Assembly: GCA_034401795.1 (NCBI GenBank)
Contig: CM067374.1
Location: 135,810,135 to 135,874,134 of the forward strand
Direction of reading: 5' to 3'
Length of the DNA: 64,000 nucleotides
From: Chaetoderma sp. LZ-2023a
Taxonomy: Eukaryota > Mollusca > Caudofoveata > Chaetodermatida > Chaetodermatidae
Below the pieces are notes generated by a model. It was not told the DNA's origin. It searched no databases and was given only the letters and a program-made list of their open reading frames with translations. The translations under genes were made by a program, and so were the position numbers. Below, piece by piece: positions 1-11,504 of the stretch (its first letter is position 1; every line of letters begins with the position of its first letter).

Positions 1-1
1 A

Positions 2-881
2 ACTAACGAGGTGAAGGACAGGCCTAGATCTGGAAGACCGAAGAAGACTACTGCCCATGATGATCGAGCCCTAGTACGCCTTGTTAGGAGATCTCCATTC
101 ACCAACAGCGCTCAGCCAGCAATGGGAAACGCGCAATAGAGTGTCAATGTCTACCGTCAAAAGGAGACTGTATGCTGCTGGCATGAAAGCTAGGAGACCT
201 GTTAGACATCCTCTCCTCACTGCACACCACAAAGAGGAGCGTCTGAGGTGGTGCAACGAAAGAAGACACTGGAACATGAGATCCTGGAGACGGGTACACT
301 GGTCCGATGAAAGTCGGTTCCTGCTTCATGCCACAGATGGTCGAACTCGTGTATGAAGGTCCAGACGCACGGCGTACGACCAACGTAACATCATGGAAGA
401 AGTTCCATTTGGTGGAGGTTCCGTTATGATATGGGGGTGCATCTCATTTGATTGTAAGCTGGATCTGTTGACTGTACCTGGAACACTAAATGGACAAAGA
501 TATCAAGATTCCATACTGGATAGAGTTGTGGTCCCTCATTTTGTAAATCATGCACCTGGAACCCACCCTATATTCATGGATGACAACGCCCGACCACATC
601 GTGCTAGAGCTGTGCATGAATACCTCCGCCAGAATGCCATCGAAACCCTACCATGGCCAGCAAGGAGCCCTGACATGAACCCTATTGAGCATATCTGGGA
701 CATTCTGGGAAACATGGTGAGAAGGAGGGATCCTCCTGTGCAGAACCTACAGGAATTAACAGACGCACTCCATCTTGAATGGCAACGAATACCACAATGG
801 TGTATCAGTCGGTTGGTGACCAGCATGAGACGTCGTGTCCAGGCCATCATCCAGGCACAAGGTGGATATACCCGGTATTAA
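2..881 (+). pseudogene. Tc1/mariner transposase remnant (DD34E)
   Basis: Cut-and-paste transposase of the Tc1 group, 5' end outside the window. Three reading segments together give most of the protein: an N-terminal helix-turn-helix part (GRPKKTTAHDDRALVRLVRR, about 35-95), a shift of frame near 110-125, then a frame running from about 120 to 881. Catalytic motifs are HWSDESRF (first Asp), FMDDNARPH (second Asp) and SPDMNPIEHIWD (Glu); 34 residues separate the second Asp from the Glu, the Tc1 spacing. Within the last frame a TGA at 354-356 sits where the family has Trp (TGG), so it looks like a point mutation. Frameshift plus nonsense codon mean it is inactive. The family assignment is firm; the origin of the shift (mutation or assembly) is not. 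Confidence 0.9.
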
Positions 882-1207
882 TAATGACAGTCTCAAACTC
901 GTGCACAGATGTTAAACTTCGTTTTCAGACACCATTAATGACAATCTAGCCACGTGTGTCAACTGTAGGGCAATAGTTGTCAGTTGTGTCAACGTAACCA
1001 TATTCAGGCCTCGTTTTCAAGTTCAAACAAAAACATATAGTGTTTCCCCACCATCATAATCAGCATTCCTCTAGTTGCATTATTACCTCTTGCACTAAGA
1101 TGGATGGGTACATAAATGTTTATGCTATTGCTTTCTTCATAGCACATGAATATACCCTCGCATGTGCGTAAAAATAGGGTGGTGCTTAACTTTTGCACAG
1201 GTGTATA
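882..1207 (+). mobile_element. Probable 3' end of the Tc1 element
   Basis: Non-coding sequence following the transposase stop. At 1181-1206 the sequence GGTGCTTAACTTTTGCACAG followed by GTGTATA reads, in reverse complement, like a Tc1-type terminal repeat beginning CACCTGTGCAAAAGTTAAGC, with TA as the expected target site. The matching left end is outside the window, so the boundary is inferred. Confidence 0.5.
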
Positions 1208-1239
1208 TAATGTGTAATTCTGGCCAACTTTATGGACCA

Positions 1240-1890
1240 AATTGCTTCAAAAGGTTTTCAACGTTTTATGGTAGGGTTAGGTGTACTAAAGAAAATACTA
1301 ATGGTCTACCAAAATCTGATCATCAAAAGGTCATAGTTTTCAAGATGTCGTCCAAGATGGCCGCCAAAGCCACACAATGTCCGTAAGTTGTTAACTATTC
1401 ATACTAGACTGGCGAGTGTGGTGTACCCCTAGGTACATAGCGTCTAGCATCACAGTAAGCCCAGGTAGAATGACATGGGGTTATTAGATATTAGAGAAAT
1501 TCAACATGGTGGCAAAGGTGGCCGCCAAGCCCCTAAAAGGGCCATAAGTAGTTAACCTTTATAACTGCCAGATTACCTGCCAGGGGTAGACACCATAATC
1601 TCCAGTCTAGCATGAATAGCTAACGCCTTATGGTAATCTTTAGGGGTCTTGTGGCCATCATGGACACCATGTTGGATTTTCTCAAATATCTAATAATCCC
1701 ATGGCTTTCTACCCGGCATTAATGTGTTGCCAGGCTCCAATAACTTGGAGTAGACACCAAAATCAGTAAAAATGGTAAGTTTATACTAAAGGTCTACCAA
1801 AATCACATCATCTGAAAGTAATAAATTTCAAGATGGCCTCCAAAGCCATAAAATGACCATAAATTGTTAACTATTCATACACAACTGGTG
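1240..1890. repeat. Inverted-repeat cluster (AAGATGGCCGCC type)
   Basis: Several arms of one repeat. About 1240-1440 carries CAAGATGGCCGCCAAAGCC followed by TTGTTAACTATTCATACTAG. The arms at about 1483-1560 and 1620-1695 are inverted copies of each other (ATTCAACATGGTGGC versus CACCATGTTGGATTT), and 1787-1880 is a further direct copy. An inverted partner lies at 3315-3612. No coding potential is seen. Confidence 0.7.
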
Positions 1891-2701
1891 ATTTTGATCG
1901 GTCCTTCTTTGTTCTGGGAATCATATGGTTTGCCGGACTTGTCCGTTGTCCTGGTATCAATGCCCCTATAATCCAGATCCCAAGAAAGGTCTACCATTTA
2001 TTGTGATAATATTCTGGTCAACATCGTCGCCAGAAAAAACAGCGCCGTGTCCAACAACTCAATGTTTCCACTTAACATATCTGGAGAAACACAATCAGCT
2101 CAAATTGCAGGACTTCCCATATGAGCAACAAAATCCCATTTCATGACGTGTGTCTATGAGATTATGATGAATTGAGAAAGTCCAACTTGTAATGGAGCAA
2201 GGACCGTACTTGGCCAAACTACTTGAATTATAGCATGCCCTCTACCAGCAAACTGCTTGAATTATAGCATGCCCTCTACCCGCAACCATCCCTCTAGTAT
2301 CTGCACACACGAGCATGATATTCAACGACGTGTGCGCAGTATGTTAGGAATGATTGACAAAGCGTAATAAAACCCAAATGTCTGGACATTTATTGGAAGT
2401 AAGATCTCAGTATGTGCGATGCTTTTTCCTTCATTATCACAATATCATCAAGGCCTTCTACAAAATGGATAGAGTTCTCATGCCGTTGTTCCAACTGGCT
2501 CTTGAAATGCTGATTGCTTTCTGGAAGATAATTAACACCAGACAGAAATTCATTTTCTCTCTCAAAACTGAGAGTCGGTTGTTCTTCATGGTGTAGCTCA
2601 AGGAAAGAGCACATTTTTCAGAAATATTTGCTCCTGGTCTTCGTTTTTTGGTAGACCAGACTTTTTGCTCTTAAATACAGGAATGTTCCGAAAATGTATA
2701 T
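1891..2701. other. No gene seen; one 34-bp tandem duplication
   Basis: No supportable coding sequence. At 2217-2284 a 34-bp unit containing CTTGAATTATAGCATGCCCT occurs twice in tandem with two or three differences. Confidence 0.5.
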
Positions 2702-2977
2702 TATGTTATGTTACGCTACGCTACGCTACGTTACGCTACGCTACGCTACGTTACGTTACGTTACGTTACGTTACGTTACGTTACGTTACGTTGCGTTACG
2801 TTGCGTTACGTTGCGTTACGCTACACTACGCTACGTTACGTTACATTACACAACGTTACGTTACGTTACGTTACGTTACGTTACGCTACGCTACGTTACG
2901 TTACGCTACATTACGTTACGCTACGCTACGTTACGTTACGTTACATTACGTTACGCTACGTTACATTACGTTACGTT
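2702..2977 (+). repeat. Pentanucleotide microsatellite (YTRCG)n
   Basis: About 55 consecutive 5-bp units, mostly TTACG and CTACG with some TTGCG and TTACA. All three plus-strand frames stay open and give artificial LRYVT-type repeat proteins, which are not genes. Confidence 0.95.
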
Positions 2978-3314
2978 ATAGGGGGCCTATAAACAATGCC
3001 CGTGGATTTGCCATCGGGTTCCATATTTCTGCGCACTGCATATTTTTTCCTAATAAATTGAACATCCGTAAATAAAGATAACATAAACCTAATTTATGGT
3101 TAAAATGTGTCTAAAAACTAAGGTCCGTACTTGTATGGTTTTCTGGAATGTATGTTTGCATGCCTTCCAGAAACTCGATGAATTTAATTAATTAAATTTA
3201 ACTACGGATTCATTTATGAAAGTGATTGAATGACTGATGAATAAGGAATCAATAGACATATTACTCACTCTGAAAACAACATATCATGTTATAGGCTAAC
3301 AGTTGAGTATGAAC

Positions 3315-3612
3315 AGTTAATAACTTATGGCAATTTTAAGGCTATGACGGCCATCTTGGACGTCATGTTGAATTTCTCAAATATCTTATAACCCCACAAC
3401 GCTTTGTTAGGCACCAATAACTTGGGGGTAGATAGACACTAAAATCCCCAGGCTAGTATGAATAGTTAACGATTTATGGCCATTTTAGGGGTTTGCGGCC
3501 ACCTTGGATGCCATCTTGAAAATGATGACTTTCCGATGGTCCGATTGTGGTAGACTTTTACTATGTTCCTTAGTACAACAACTCCTGCCAGAAAACCTTG
3601 AAACCCCTTTCG
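3315..3612 (-). repeat. Inverted partner of the 1240-1890 repeat
   Basis: Reverse-complement copy of the 1.24-1.7 kb repeat: the region carries GGCCACCTTGGATGCCATCT and ends GCCAGAAAACCTTGAAA, matching GGTTTTCAACG at the other arm. The two arms bracket the (YTRCG)n tract, which suggests a fold-back or nested MITE structure. Confidence 0.65.
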
Positions 3613-3626
3613 AAGCAATTTTTTTT

Positions 3627-3647
3627 GGGGTGGGGTGGGGTGGGGGG
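3627..3647 (+). other. G-quadruplex-type G tract
   Basis: Four runs of at least four G separated by single T (GGGGTGGGGTGGGGTGGGG). This is the textbook form of a very stable G4; no gene is attached. Confidence 0.7.
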
Positions 3648-5290
3648 TTAAAGTGGGTTTTATTATATATTGACCCGATTAACGGGTACCATTTGGCACT
3701 GCTCTACTTTGCTTATCCTTGGCAGAGTCAATATATGTAATATGTGTGCAGGCGTTTTAACACTCTGTAGTTCTGGGTGGCCATAAACTGGACATTCGAC
3801 ACAAAGTCAAACTCCAGACGGGGCAGGAATTCATGTTTGTGACGCCGGTGGGAGAAATAGTTCCATGAGACCAAACGTTTTGGTTCCTTGTCTATTTTGA
3901 AAGTCCATTCAGATATAATGACACTCGTGGAGATAATCTAAGCTAAGTTATAGATGATAATTGACTATTAAATAAGCTTCCCTCAAATTGTCTCCGTGCC
4001 ATATTTCTAGAATCATGCTGTCATATTGTTGAGTATCCAGTACACGCTACCGCTCCACGAGTCAGCGATAAAACATCTACATCAATAAATCACTGGATAA
4101 AAATTGCCTGTCCGAATAGCAGTTCCGTCGATAGTCGATTTGAATTATTAATGGGCGAGCAGCGGGTGAATACTAACCATCGTTTAGGGGCACTGACCTC
4201 ATTGCCTACTGTCCATTCACGTGCGACAATATGACACACATATCTCGCGAGATAGCTCTCGGATACGAAATCGAGAAAAGAATGCGCTTATTCTGAATGT
4301 GAAGCCAAGGCTGTATTTTTAGATTGGCCTAAAAATTGTACATGGCATTTTTAACGTTTTGTTTTGCAATCAAACAAAATTATTCCAGCTTTAATATCAA
4401 AATGTTGATACCTTTCTGATTTCTCCAATCTATTAAGGTGGCCATGATTTGCTTTTCAACCAATCAGCAACACCCTAGACTGCCTACTGCTGTATATCCT
4501 CGCAATCATATAGGTATATAGGTGCAATCTATAGTTTGTAGGGCATGACATAAAAGCAACTGGTTCCAATCAATTACTGGAGGATTTTGCTGCTTTGGGA
4601 AGCAACAGCTTCCAATCAAATTAGTTTCATATCAATAATCGCCATCTTTTACCATTGCATCCGAAATTAGCGCTGCACAATTTCGCCGATGTTTCCAAAT
4701 TTCGAATCGCGATTTTTACGATGTTAAACAAAAAAAGAATATCGTGACGAATTTTTACATTACTTTAACTGGAAGTTGTTGTTACTGTAGAACGCCCGCC
4801 CATGTCTAAGCCGACCTCCGCACTTATTGTACACACATTTTGAATCGATTTACCTCTGAACCCTGAATTCACAGAATGACAATTTCAAGGTAACTATACA
4901 TGTGAGTTTTTTAATATACATGATCAATGTTAAAGCTAACTTGACCGAGAGCTGCTCATATTCAACGGACTGTTTATTAAATTGTAAATTCACCAAAGGC
5001 ATAGGCCTACAATGAACACTGCCTACACGGACCTACGTCATTTGCCAGCAAAAATTGACGTAATTTGATTATGATGTCAGGTACTTGCGTGGTAGATGGG
5101 TTCCCTCTAATACAGTAATGACTTATTTGCGCCTTGACTTCCCAGTGTTGACACGGGAGTTTCGCACGACGTGCGGCTCCTTAGCAGTGAAATGGAAGAT
5201 TCCGACCCGCCACTCTCAAGTATATGATGTCATAATCAATTGGGCTGATAGCTAGAAAAGGATCTCTCAGCATTCAGGGAAGTTGAATTC
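3648..5290. other. No gene seen; repeat fragments
   Basis: No coding sequence is supported. About 4228-4327 is a short copy of repeat family C (TCTCGCGAGA at 4243-4252, then ATTTTTAGATTGG). About 4430-4480 matches the reverse complement of 37250-37290 (GCTTTTCAACCAATCAG). About 4570-4640 is a very diverged hairpin resembling the centre of MITE family A. Confidence 0.5.
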
Positions 5291-5455
5291 GTCCAGTCAA
5301 ATTGTGATCTGACCCAAAACAAATTGCAACAAAATTTCTTTTATGGGTGTGCATTTCGGGAATGTCCCGTGGACAACATACTAAAGGTTACTTAAATAGA
5401 TTTGGTGGATAGTCTTCAAAATGCAAATTATCTACCGCCATTATTGAAAGATCGA
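5291..5455 (+). repeat. Terminal-repeat-like end of PIN/CXC element, copy 1
   Basis: GTCCAGTCAA, then AACAAATTGCAACAAAATTT, then CTACCGCCATTAT near 5440, in the same order and spacing as the terminal inverted repeats at 24941-25097 and 28724-28874. It lies on the 3' side of the gene remnant, as the left end does in the 25-kb copy. No matching right end was found. Confidence 0.6.
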
Positions 5456-5492
5456 TTTTCTGCTATAACGCTGCATCAAACCATCCAAACAT

Positions 5493-5672
5493 GACGAATC
5501 AAGTATCTAGACCATGCATTGAGGGCCGCTGATGATGATTATCACATTCCTGGACAAATCAAGTATCTAGACCATGCATTGAGGGCCGGTGATGATGATT
5601 ATCACATTCCTGGACAAATCAAGTATCTAGACCATGCATTGAGGGTCGGTGATGATGATTATCACATTCCTG
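5493..5672 (+). repeat. 60-bp tandem repeat, three units
   Basis: Three almost identical 60-bp units containing AAGTATCTAGACCATGCATT and GATGATGATTATCACATTCC. The frame across them is open only because 60 is divisible by three. Confidence 0.9.
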
Positions 5673-5859
5673 AATTCACTATCTGCATGGATAGACCTAC
5701 TCGTGAAATATACATATATTAATGTCATCAAGGTTATACTTCTTGCATGTGCATCTAGCCATGTTGCAATCCGTTTTGCAATTGCTTCTGAAGACGCCAG
5801 TGAGTTTCAATGGTGCTAGTGGCAGGTCAGTTTGTAGAGGGACTAACAGGCCAGCACGG

Positions 5860-6994
5860 ACCTGCAACCCTCATTCAGCTGGCATCAAATGACCAGTTTT
5901 CCTGGTTTACACATGGATGTGGAAGTGCACTCTAAGGCTATGACACCGAGTATGATGCCGCAGATGTGGTGGTAAATTATGAGTAATTATTCTGTGCAAC
6001 TTCCCAGAAGGATCCTGAACTCTTCCCTCCAGTCCGTTTATATTGGGATGCGTCGGCAGTGGAAGGATGGATGCATTTACTACCAGCATCTTATTGAGGG
6101 ATGTATCCAGCATGATATACCATCAAATGGCTTTTGGGGTTGCTTTGTCAATAAGCATATGATTTACAATGTCATCAGCATGAACGATTTCAACGACTTC
6201 TTGTAGAACGCTTGCTACCACAGGATGGCCGATTGAGTCTAAAAGGGTAATTTCGATGTGCAGGCCCCCGAGTCGCAACTTCGCAAGATAATATGTTTTA
6301 CGTCACTCCTATTGGGCTCTGATTCGCAGCCTTCCACCATAGTGGCTTGTCACGTGTAATCGCTGGAGTGACGCTTATAGCACATGTTCACATACATAGC
6401 TAAGTGTTGAGAGGATACATGACATTATCTCTAGGATCCATACCAATCATTGGCAAGAAATGAACAGTTGATTTGCCTGAGAAATCTCCACAAAGGATTG
6501 CTTGCATCATTCCAGACCATCCAGGCCTTGTGGAATGAAACATCAGTGGTATTTCCCAGAGAAGAGAAATATGTCGCGTGGGATCAGTTACTTCCATTGC
6601 GATCAGTGTATTATACTTCTAATGGATCTTCCTGTGTGCTGAGATTTAAGTATCGTATATCAATTCTTCCAACCTTGATGACATCCGAAGTCATTGATGT
6701 TTTAGGAACGGCCTTTCTATCGATGATGCATGTCGTAAATGTTAAAGTGATACACATTGCATGAAATGATCCAAAGCCGTCGAGAGTTCTGATATTGTGG
6801 GCAACAGTGTCCCTTATATACTGACTACATTGTCCTGGTCTGGGCGTAGGTAACTCTGTCCATTGTGCAACAGCGGCGTTTCTTTCGAATTTATGGCCCT
6901 CATCATACGAACGAACATCCAACACCATGTTTATGAAGTGTATATACAATAAATCATGAGGCGAGATACTGGAGCATTTCAATCGGGAAGCCAA
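5860..6994 (-). pseudogene. PIN/CXC family gene remnant, copy 1 (middle part)
   Basis: Reads on the minus strand from about 6994 down. The first segment (6994-6611) has KFERNAAV, DTVAHNIRTLDGFGSFHAM and SDVIKVGRIDIRYLN, which match FERSASL, DNVDHNICTIDGHNTFHGM and EDIKQVGKICIRNFE of the 26.7-28.4 kb gene. The next (6597-6400) has GWSGMMQAI, SGKSTVHFLPMIGMDP, matching SRSGMMQTV and GKSSVIFLPMIDLEP. Further on, near 6290-6130, comes LRLGGLHIEITLLDSIG, a middle motif that I remember from full-length relatives in other invertebrates (LRLGGFHTEMSFLG type) and that is absent from the 25-kb copy. The N-terminal third and the PIN domain are missing and the frame breaks several times, so it is dead. 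Confidence 0.75.
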
Positions 6995-7257
6995 ATCGCT
7001 ATGGTGGTAGGAGAACCCTGGACCTGTTTGCTTACATTCTGGCTTGTCCTTTTGAAATCTATCTCATGTTCAACAAATAGAATTTTGAGGAATACAATTA
7101 GTGACTGAGGGATGAACTTAGAGTCCCCTCAGATGATGACAAACTGTCAATAGATGGAGATGTGTCGGTTACCTAGTTGGAGATCTCGAAGATACGTGCG
7201 GATTTATCTTTGCTTACAACGTACCATGGACGGTTCAAGAATATCAATTCCTTGATA

Positions 7258-7589
7258 ATCATAACCTACAGGCACATGCAAGATGCTGAAGATAATTATA
7301 ATTTTCAGGCACATGCAAGATGCTGAAGATAACCATAGCCTACAGGCACATGCAAGATGTTGAAGATAATCATAGCCTACATGCACATGCAATACGCTGA
7401 GGATAATCATAGCCTACAGGCACATGCAAGATGCTGAAGATAATTATAGCCTACAGACACATGCAAGATGCTGAAGATAATCATAGCCTACAGGCACGTG
7501 CAAGATGCTGAAGATAATCATAGCTTACAGGCACCTGCAAGATGCTGAAGATAATTATAGTCTACAGGCACATGCAAGATGCTAAAGCT

Positions 7590-7590
<1 letters not shown>
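7258..7590 (+). repeat. 37-38-bp minisatellite
   Basis: About nine units built around GGCACATGCAAGATGCTGAA followed by GATAATCATAGCCTACA, with small differences. It runs directly into a (CTA)n tract. Confidence 0.9.
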
Positions 7591-7772
<182 letters not shown>

Positions 7773-7780
7773 TCTAAAGC

Positions 7781-7838
7781 AGGACCAACTGCCAGTCAAA
7801 TTGCTTTCAAAATATTCAACAGCTTACGTATATACGTA
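7781..7838 (-). mobile_element. MITE family A fragment
   Basis: CCAGTCAAATTGCTTTCAAA then ATATTCAACAGCTTAC: one arm of the central hairpin of the family described at 48209-48595. It directly abuts the (CTA)n tract. Confidence 0.6.
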
Positions 7839-8013
7839 TATAAATGTGAGATACTATGATTTCAGGTTCAAATGTGTAAATTGCGAAAGAGGTTTTTTAT
7901 TTGTCAGTGCTCCAGGGTTCTAGCGCCGATAGTCCTTGCCTTAATGCGGCTCTGGTCAGGATGTAGATAACACAAAGTGTAGGATATGATCTGCGCCACC
8001 TACTGTCTCTTAC

Positions 8014-8230
8014 CTTAACCGTATTTGCATCACAGAGGACCAGTATATCGTTTAGAGCTGTGTAAACGTGTGCGTGGTTGAGCCATGTGCCACGAATGTC
8101 AAAACATACTGCTGTTGGTCGACGCAAGGCTTGATCCAAGCAACCGTAATCAAGGACCATTTCTGTTCTTAGAATGTCAGGCAGGTAGGTACTCTCTGCA
8201 TTCTCGTTTGTGATTACCTTGACAGCCTTT
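8014..8230 (-). CDS. Internal exon of an unknown spliced gene (72 codons)
   Basis: I do not recognise the gene. The minus-strand reading has TAVCFDIRGTWLNHAHV and LNDILVLCDANTVK. It is preceded by a strong splice acceptor (CTGTCTTTCTCTTTGTAG, exon starting at 8230) and followed by a strong donor (GTTAAG then GTAAGAG, exon ending at 8014). Length is 217 bp, one base plus 72 codons, so it enters at phase 1 and leaves at phase 0. A homologous exon of 214 bp with the same phases and the same AVCFD-RGT core lies at 53608-53821. Conservation of sequence, length, phase and both splice sites is good evidence for a real exon; the partner exons were not found. A gag-like origin from a retroelement is the main alternative. 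Confidence 0.6.
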
Positions 8231-8338
8231 CTACAAAGAGAAAGACAGCTAGTATATATGTAGACAAGCATTATAGCAGTGGATCAAGACGGGTTGCGAC
8301 CCCCACCCATCCTTACCATCCTGGGAGGGGTAACTCCT

Positions 8339-8364
8339 ACACACACACACACACGCACGCGCGC

Positions 8365-8401
<37 letters not shown>

Positions 8402-8460
8402 TGCACACACACACACTACCACCACCACCACCACCACCACCACCACCACCACCACCACTA
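8339..8460 (+). repeat. (CA)n, (CGCA)n and (CAC)n microsatellites
   Basis: Three consecutive simple repeats; the long Val/Cys/His frames across them are artefacts. Confidence 0.95.
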
Positions 8461-8949
8461 CCACCCCATCCCTGACGTGCCTTTTCTCCTCCCAACACAT
8501 TTCAACTGTTGCATTAGTCGTACCAAAGTCACTATGCGTCCTAATAAATCCGTACGTCAAGAAATGCAGGAGCGGCCATCTGAGAGCACCTAGATTTCAA
8601 ATCCACACACACACACACCCCATCCCCAGAGGTTAAGGGGACCCGTAACACCCACCTTTCTTATTTGACTACCGCTGATCCGGGTGTTTGAGAGGTACCT
8701 TTTTCATGCACCCCTGCCCTATAAGATTCCTGAATCCGCTCCCTGATAAGTGTGCTGGTCCTGTTTCTCCCAAAACAGGGTGTTATACATTAGCTATAGG
8801 ATAGGTATACCAGTAGTTCAATACGGGTAGTCTTTTGTAGGTCTGTATTAGAGCAGGGTAGGTTAGACTGTGGTAGGGTGCGTAGGCTAGATTTTGTGTA
8901 GAATTTATGGACAAAGGATCGAGCAGGTAGTAGGGCAGATATGTGAAAA
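8461..8949. other. No gene seen
   Basis: Only a short (CA)n near 8605 and low-complexity sequence. I cannot support any coding or RNA feature. Confidence 0.5.
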
Positions 8950-9203
8950 AGATGTTCCATTCTGGCAGAAAGCATGAAATTTGGCATATAGGTGGTTTAA
9001 GGTATCCTGATCATAATTAGATGCGGTGCCACGTGATACTACCACGGGAACACATTCAAAATGGCGGATTCAAAATGGCCGCCTTCCCAGCGCAAAATTC
9101 GCATTACTCAAGCTATAGACGGAGTAGAGAGATGGGATTAATGTCAAATTAAGGGTTTCATGGGCCCATCGTTATAATTCTACTCACTACAATACTCTAA
9201 ATA
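8950..9203 (+). repeat. Long inverted repeat, left arm
   Basis: Outer end GATGTTCCATTCTGGCAGAA, inner end TACAATACTCTAAATAT. The reverse complement is at 11505-11757. Confidence 0.85.
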
Positions 9204-9443
9204 TGTAAATATCAATCCTTCCATAGCGACCACCTGTGTTTGATGTCAAAAGACGGTGGCTCTTTAAGATGTGTTATCTAAAAGATCCATCTCTTGAGAA
9301 CAAAAGCAATATAGCATCTAGAAATAGTTTTAATTACTTGATTTCTTAATATCGAACCAACTAATGGTCGTTATAGATACGTTCAATTATCCTATTAGAG
9401 TATGCAAGGCTATACATGATGCTGTTGATTGTTGAATCACGAT

Positions 9444-10820
9444 TCACAGATTGCACACGCACTGTGCACCGCATGAGCACAACTGTGTACAAGGTAAGTT
9501 GGATTTATAGCATTTGCATCTGCCAGTGCAATTACTTTTGCAAGCACATTTCACGAGTTCCCGGCATGCCTTAGATGCGTCTGCAAGCAAACTCCATTGC
9601 GGTGACCAAGTGTCTCCATCTCTGACGCGCTCTTTTAATGGCATTAAAGATGAGTAGCTGGGTCAATGACGACACTTCCCCCTTGATAGTTTGGGAATTC
9701 TCATTTTGATTATGAATGTTGGTACCGCCAAGTATCATCTGAACTAAAGTAACAAGTGATTGAGGTAAGTTGTCATACTGGTCAGCATCAAGTGAACCCT
9801 TGCAATCATACTTAATCTGAAAAATCTCTTTGCGGACTATTTGAGCTGCCCTCATCAACGCAATTGCGTCACTATCAGAATCATTTTTGGTGGCTAGTAA
9901 TAGAGCATCGCCTATATCTTTCTTGAATGTGAGAATCACCTCATAGTTACTCTTGTTTGACTCCACATTTGGCATTTTCGACAAGATCTTTTCCTTCAAC
10001 CTGGTATAGTTAATCCTACTTGGCATAGCATCACCAAGTTGTTCAAGACGGCGAGTGTATAATCGTGTTAAATTAGAAAGCTGAACTATTCTGCCAATAG
10101 GATGCTCAGAGGCTTGACGATCTTCCATGTATGGTATTAGCTCTACAAGAGCAACAGAGTCAGGTTTCATATCGTCAGCAATATCAGATTCACTTCTCGA
10201 AAGAGATCTATGTCGTGTGTATAGTTTTGTCAAACAAGTCTTGTGGTAAATAGCATCCAATGCTGTCATGTCTCCAGATGGCATTTTAGCAAGAAGTTTA
10301 GTACCATTTTGCGTATGTTTTGGTCAAATTTTGCTGTTGCGGCTCTATGAATGTCATGCTCTATCGGTTGGTCACAGAAAAAGCACAGTGGTTGAGTGGG
10401 GTCATTTATACTTGGCATAGTGAAATTAGACCTCATTCTAGATTTGACTGGTGACCTGAGATCCTCGCGGGATTCTAATTTCGCATTTCTTTTCACGGCG
10501 CGATCAACCCGAGTCCGGCTACAAAGATGCCAACAAGATTTGTGCCACCTAGCACAGTTTTCTATGAGCCTCTCCACAATTCCAGATCCGTCATTCAACC
10601 TACATAGATCCAGGTATGGTGGAAGGGCATGGAGTTGCTGTAGCCTATCAAGGTTATCAGCTAATGACCTATAACTCGTAATCACATTGTCACGATTTGT
10701 GTTACTACATGGCTCTATGAGATGCTCCGTTGTGGACTGCTGGCAAATAACACACAGGGACCAGTTCGTGTGTGCTAAATCCACTGTGGGATCAGATGTC
10801 AATTTCACTTTCTTTGACAT
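9444..10820 (-). pseudogene. PIN/CXC family gene, copy 2, internally deleted
   Basis: The start at 10820 gives an N-terminal zinc-binding region (CVICQQ, then H and C residues, then CFFCDQPIEHD), the same plan as CVICNQ and CLLCGYPAK of the 28.4-kb copy. Near 10266-10310 the frame shifts; it resumes with KMPSGDMTALDAIYHKTCLTKLYTR, matching the AVYHQSC motif, and continues to SLTQLLIFNAIKRARQR near 9640. A further shift leads straight to the C-terminal segment (WSPQWSLLADASKACRELVK) and a Cys-rich tail of the CXC type (CACKSNCTGRCKCYK, CTQLCSC) ending at 9444. The whole central region, including the PIN-like nuclease expected in a full copy, is missing. At least two frameshifts plus the deletion make it non-functional as it stands. 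Confidence 0.75.
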
Positions 10821-11173
10821 ATTGACTTGAATGCGAGAATATAATAGGCTATTGTCTCTGTCTATAAGCAGAGCACAATACGCGTGTGCGTGATTGCTAT
10901 GCAGCTATGTATTCTCCTGATATATTTAAATAGTCAGTGTAAGTTTAGGAAACTACAATAATTATATGGAAATCCGCAACGAAATAATGCTTGGCGAAGC
11001 GAGGGGCTGGCATACAATTACTTTTACTGGAGAAAATGTGTAGACCAATTGTTTTGAGTAGCGAAAACTTGTTTCTAAAATGTTCCGCCCGGAACATGTG
11101 TGTACAAACGTTTAGCAACAATACTACTAATTTACAAATGTTACAACAATAACAACGACGGCGACAACGACGT

Positions 11174-11175
11174 CC

Positions 11176-11210
<35 letters not shown>

Positions 11211-11235
11211 AATAATAATAATAATAATAATAATA
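11174..11235 (+). repeat. (ACA)n/(ATA)n microsatellite
   Basis: CAACAACAA run passing into AATAATAAT. It is followed to 11504 by non-coding sequence with a motif (GTGTCGTAAGAGGCGACTAA) that I associate with dispersed repeats of invertebrate genomes; that association is from memory only. Confidence 0.85.
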
Positions 11236-11504
11236 TTGCCCTGTAGGTGGGGCTTAGAATACACCTTCCGTATCCTCTGCGTGTCGTAAGAGGCGACTAA
11301 AGGAGGTAAGGGTGAGGTAACCCTGACAGAAACCTCGAGTGCTGAAGACGGAGGCTCCAGGCCGCACGGCGCACTCTAATAAACCATGGATCCACGCACT
11401 TAACGCTTATGATCATGTCGATAGTCACTTACAGGACTGGCGGTATGATCAGCGAACGAAAAGAAGAAGAAAGAATAATAATATATTTTTCAGCATGTTT
11501 ATCT

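Noticed and set aside
2702-2977. Telomere-like repeat
   Set aside because: YTRCG does not match known animal telomere units such as TTAGGG or TTAGG, and the tract is internal and degenerate.
2665-3075. LRYVT-repeat proteins in all three plus frames
   Set aside because: Artefact of the pentanucleotide array, which has no stop codon in those frames.
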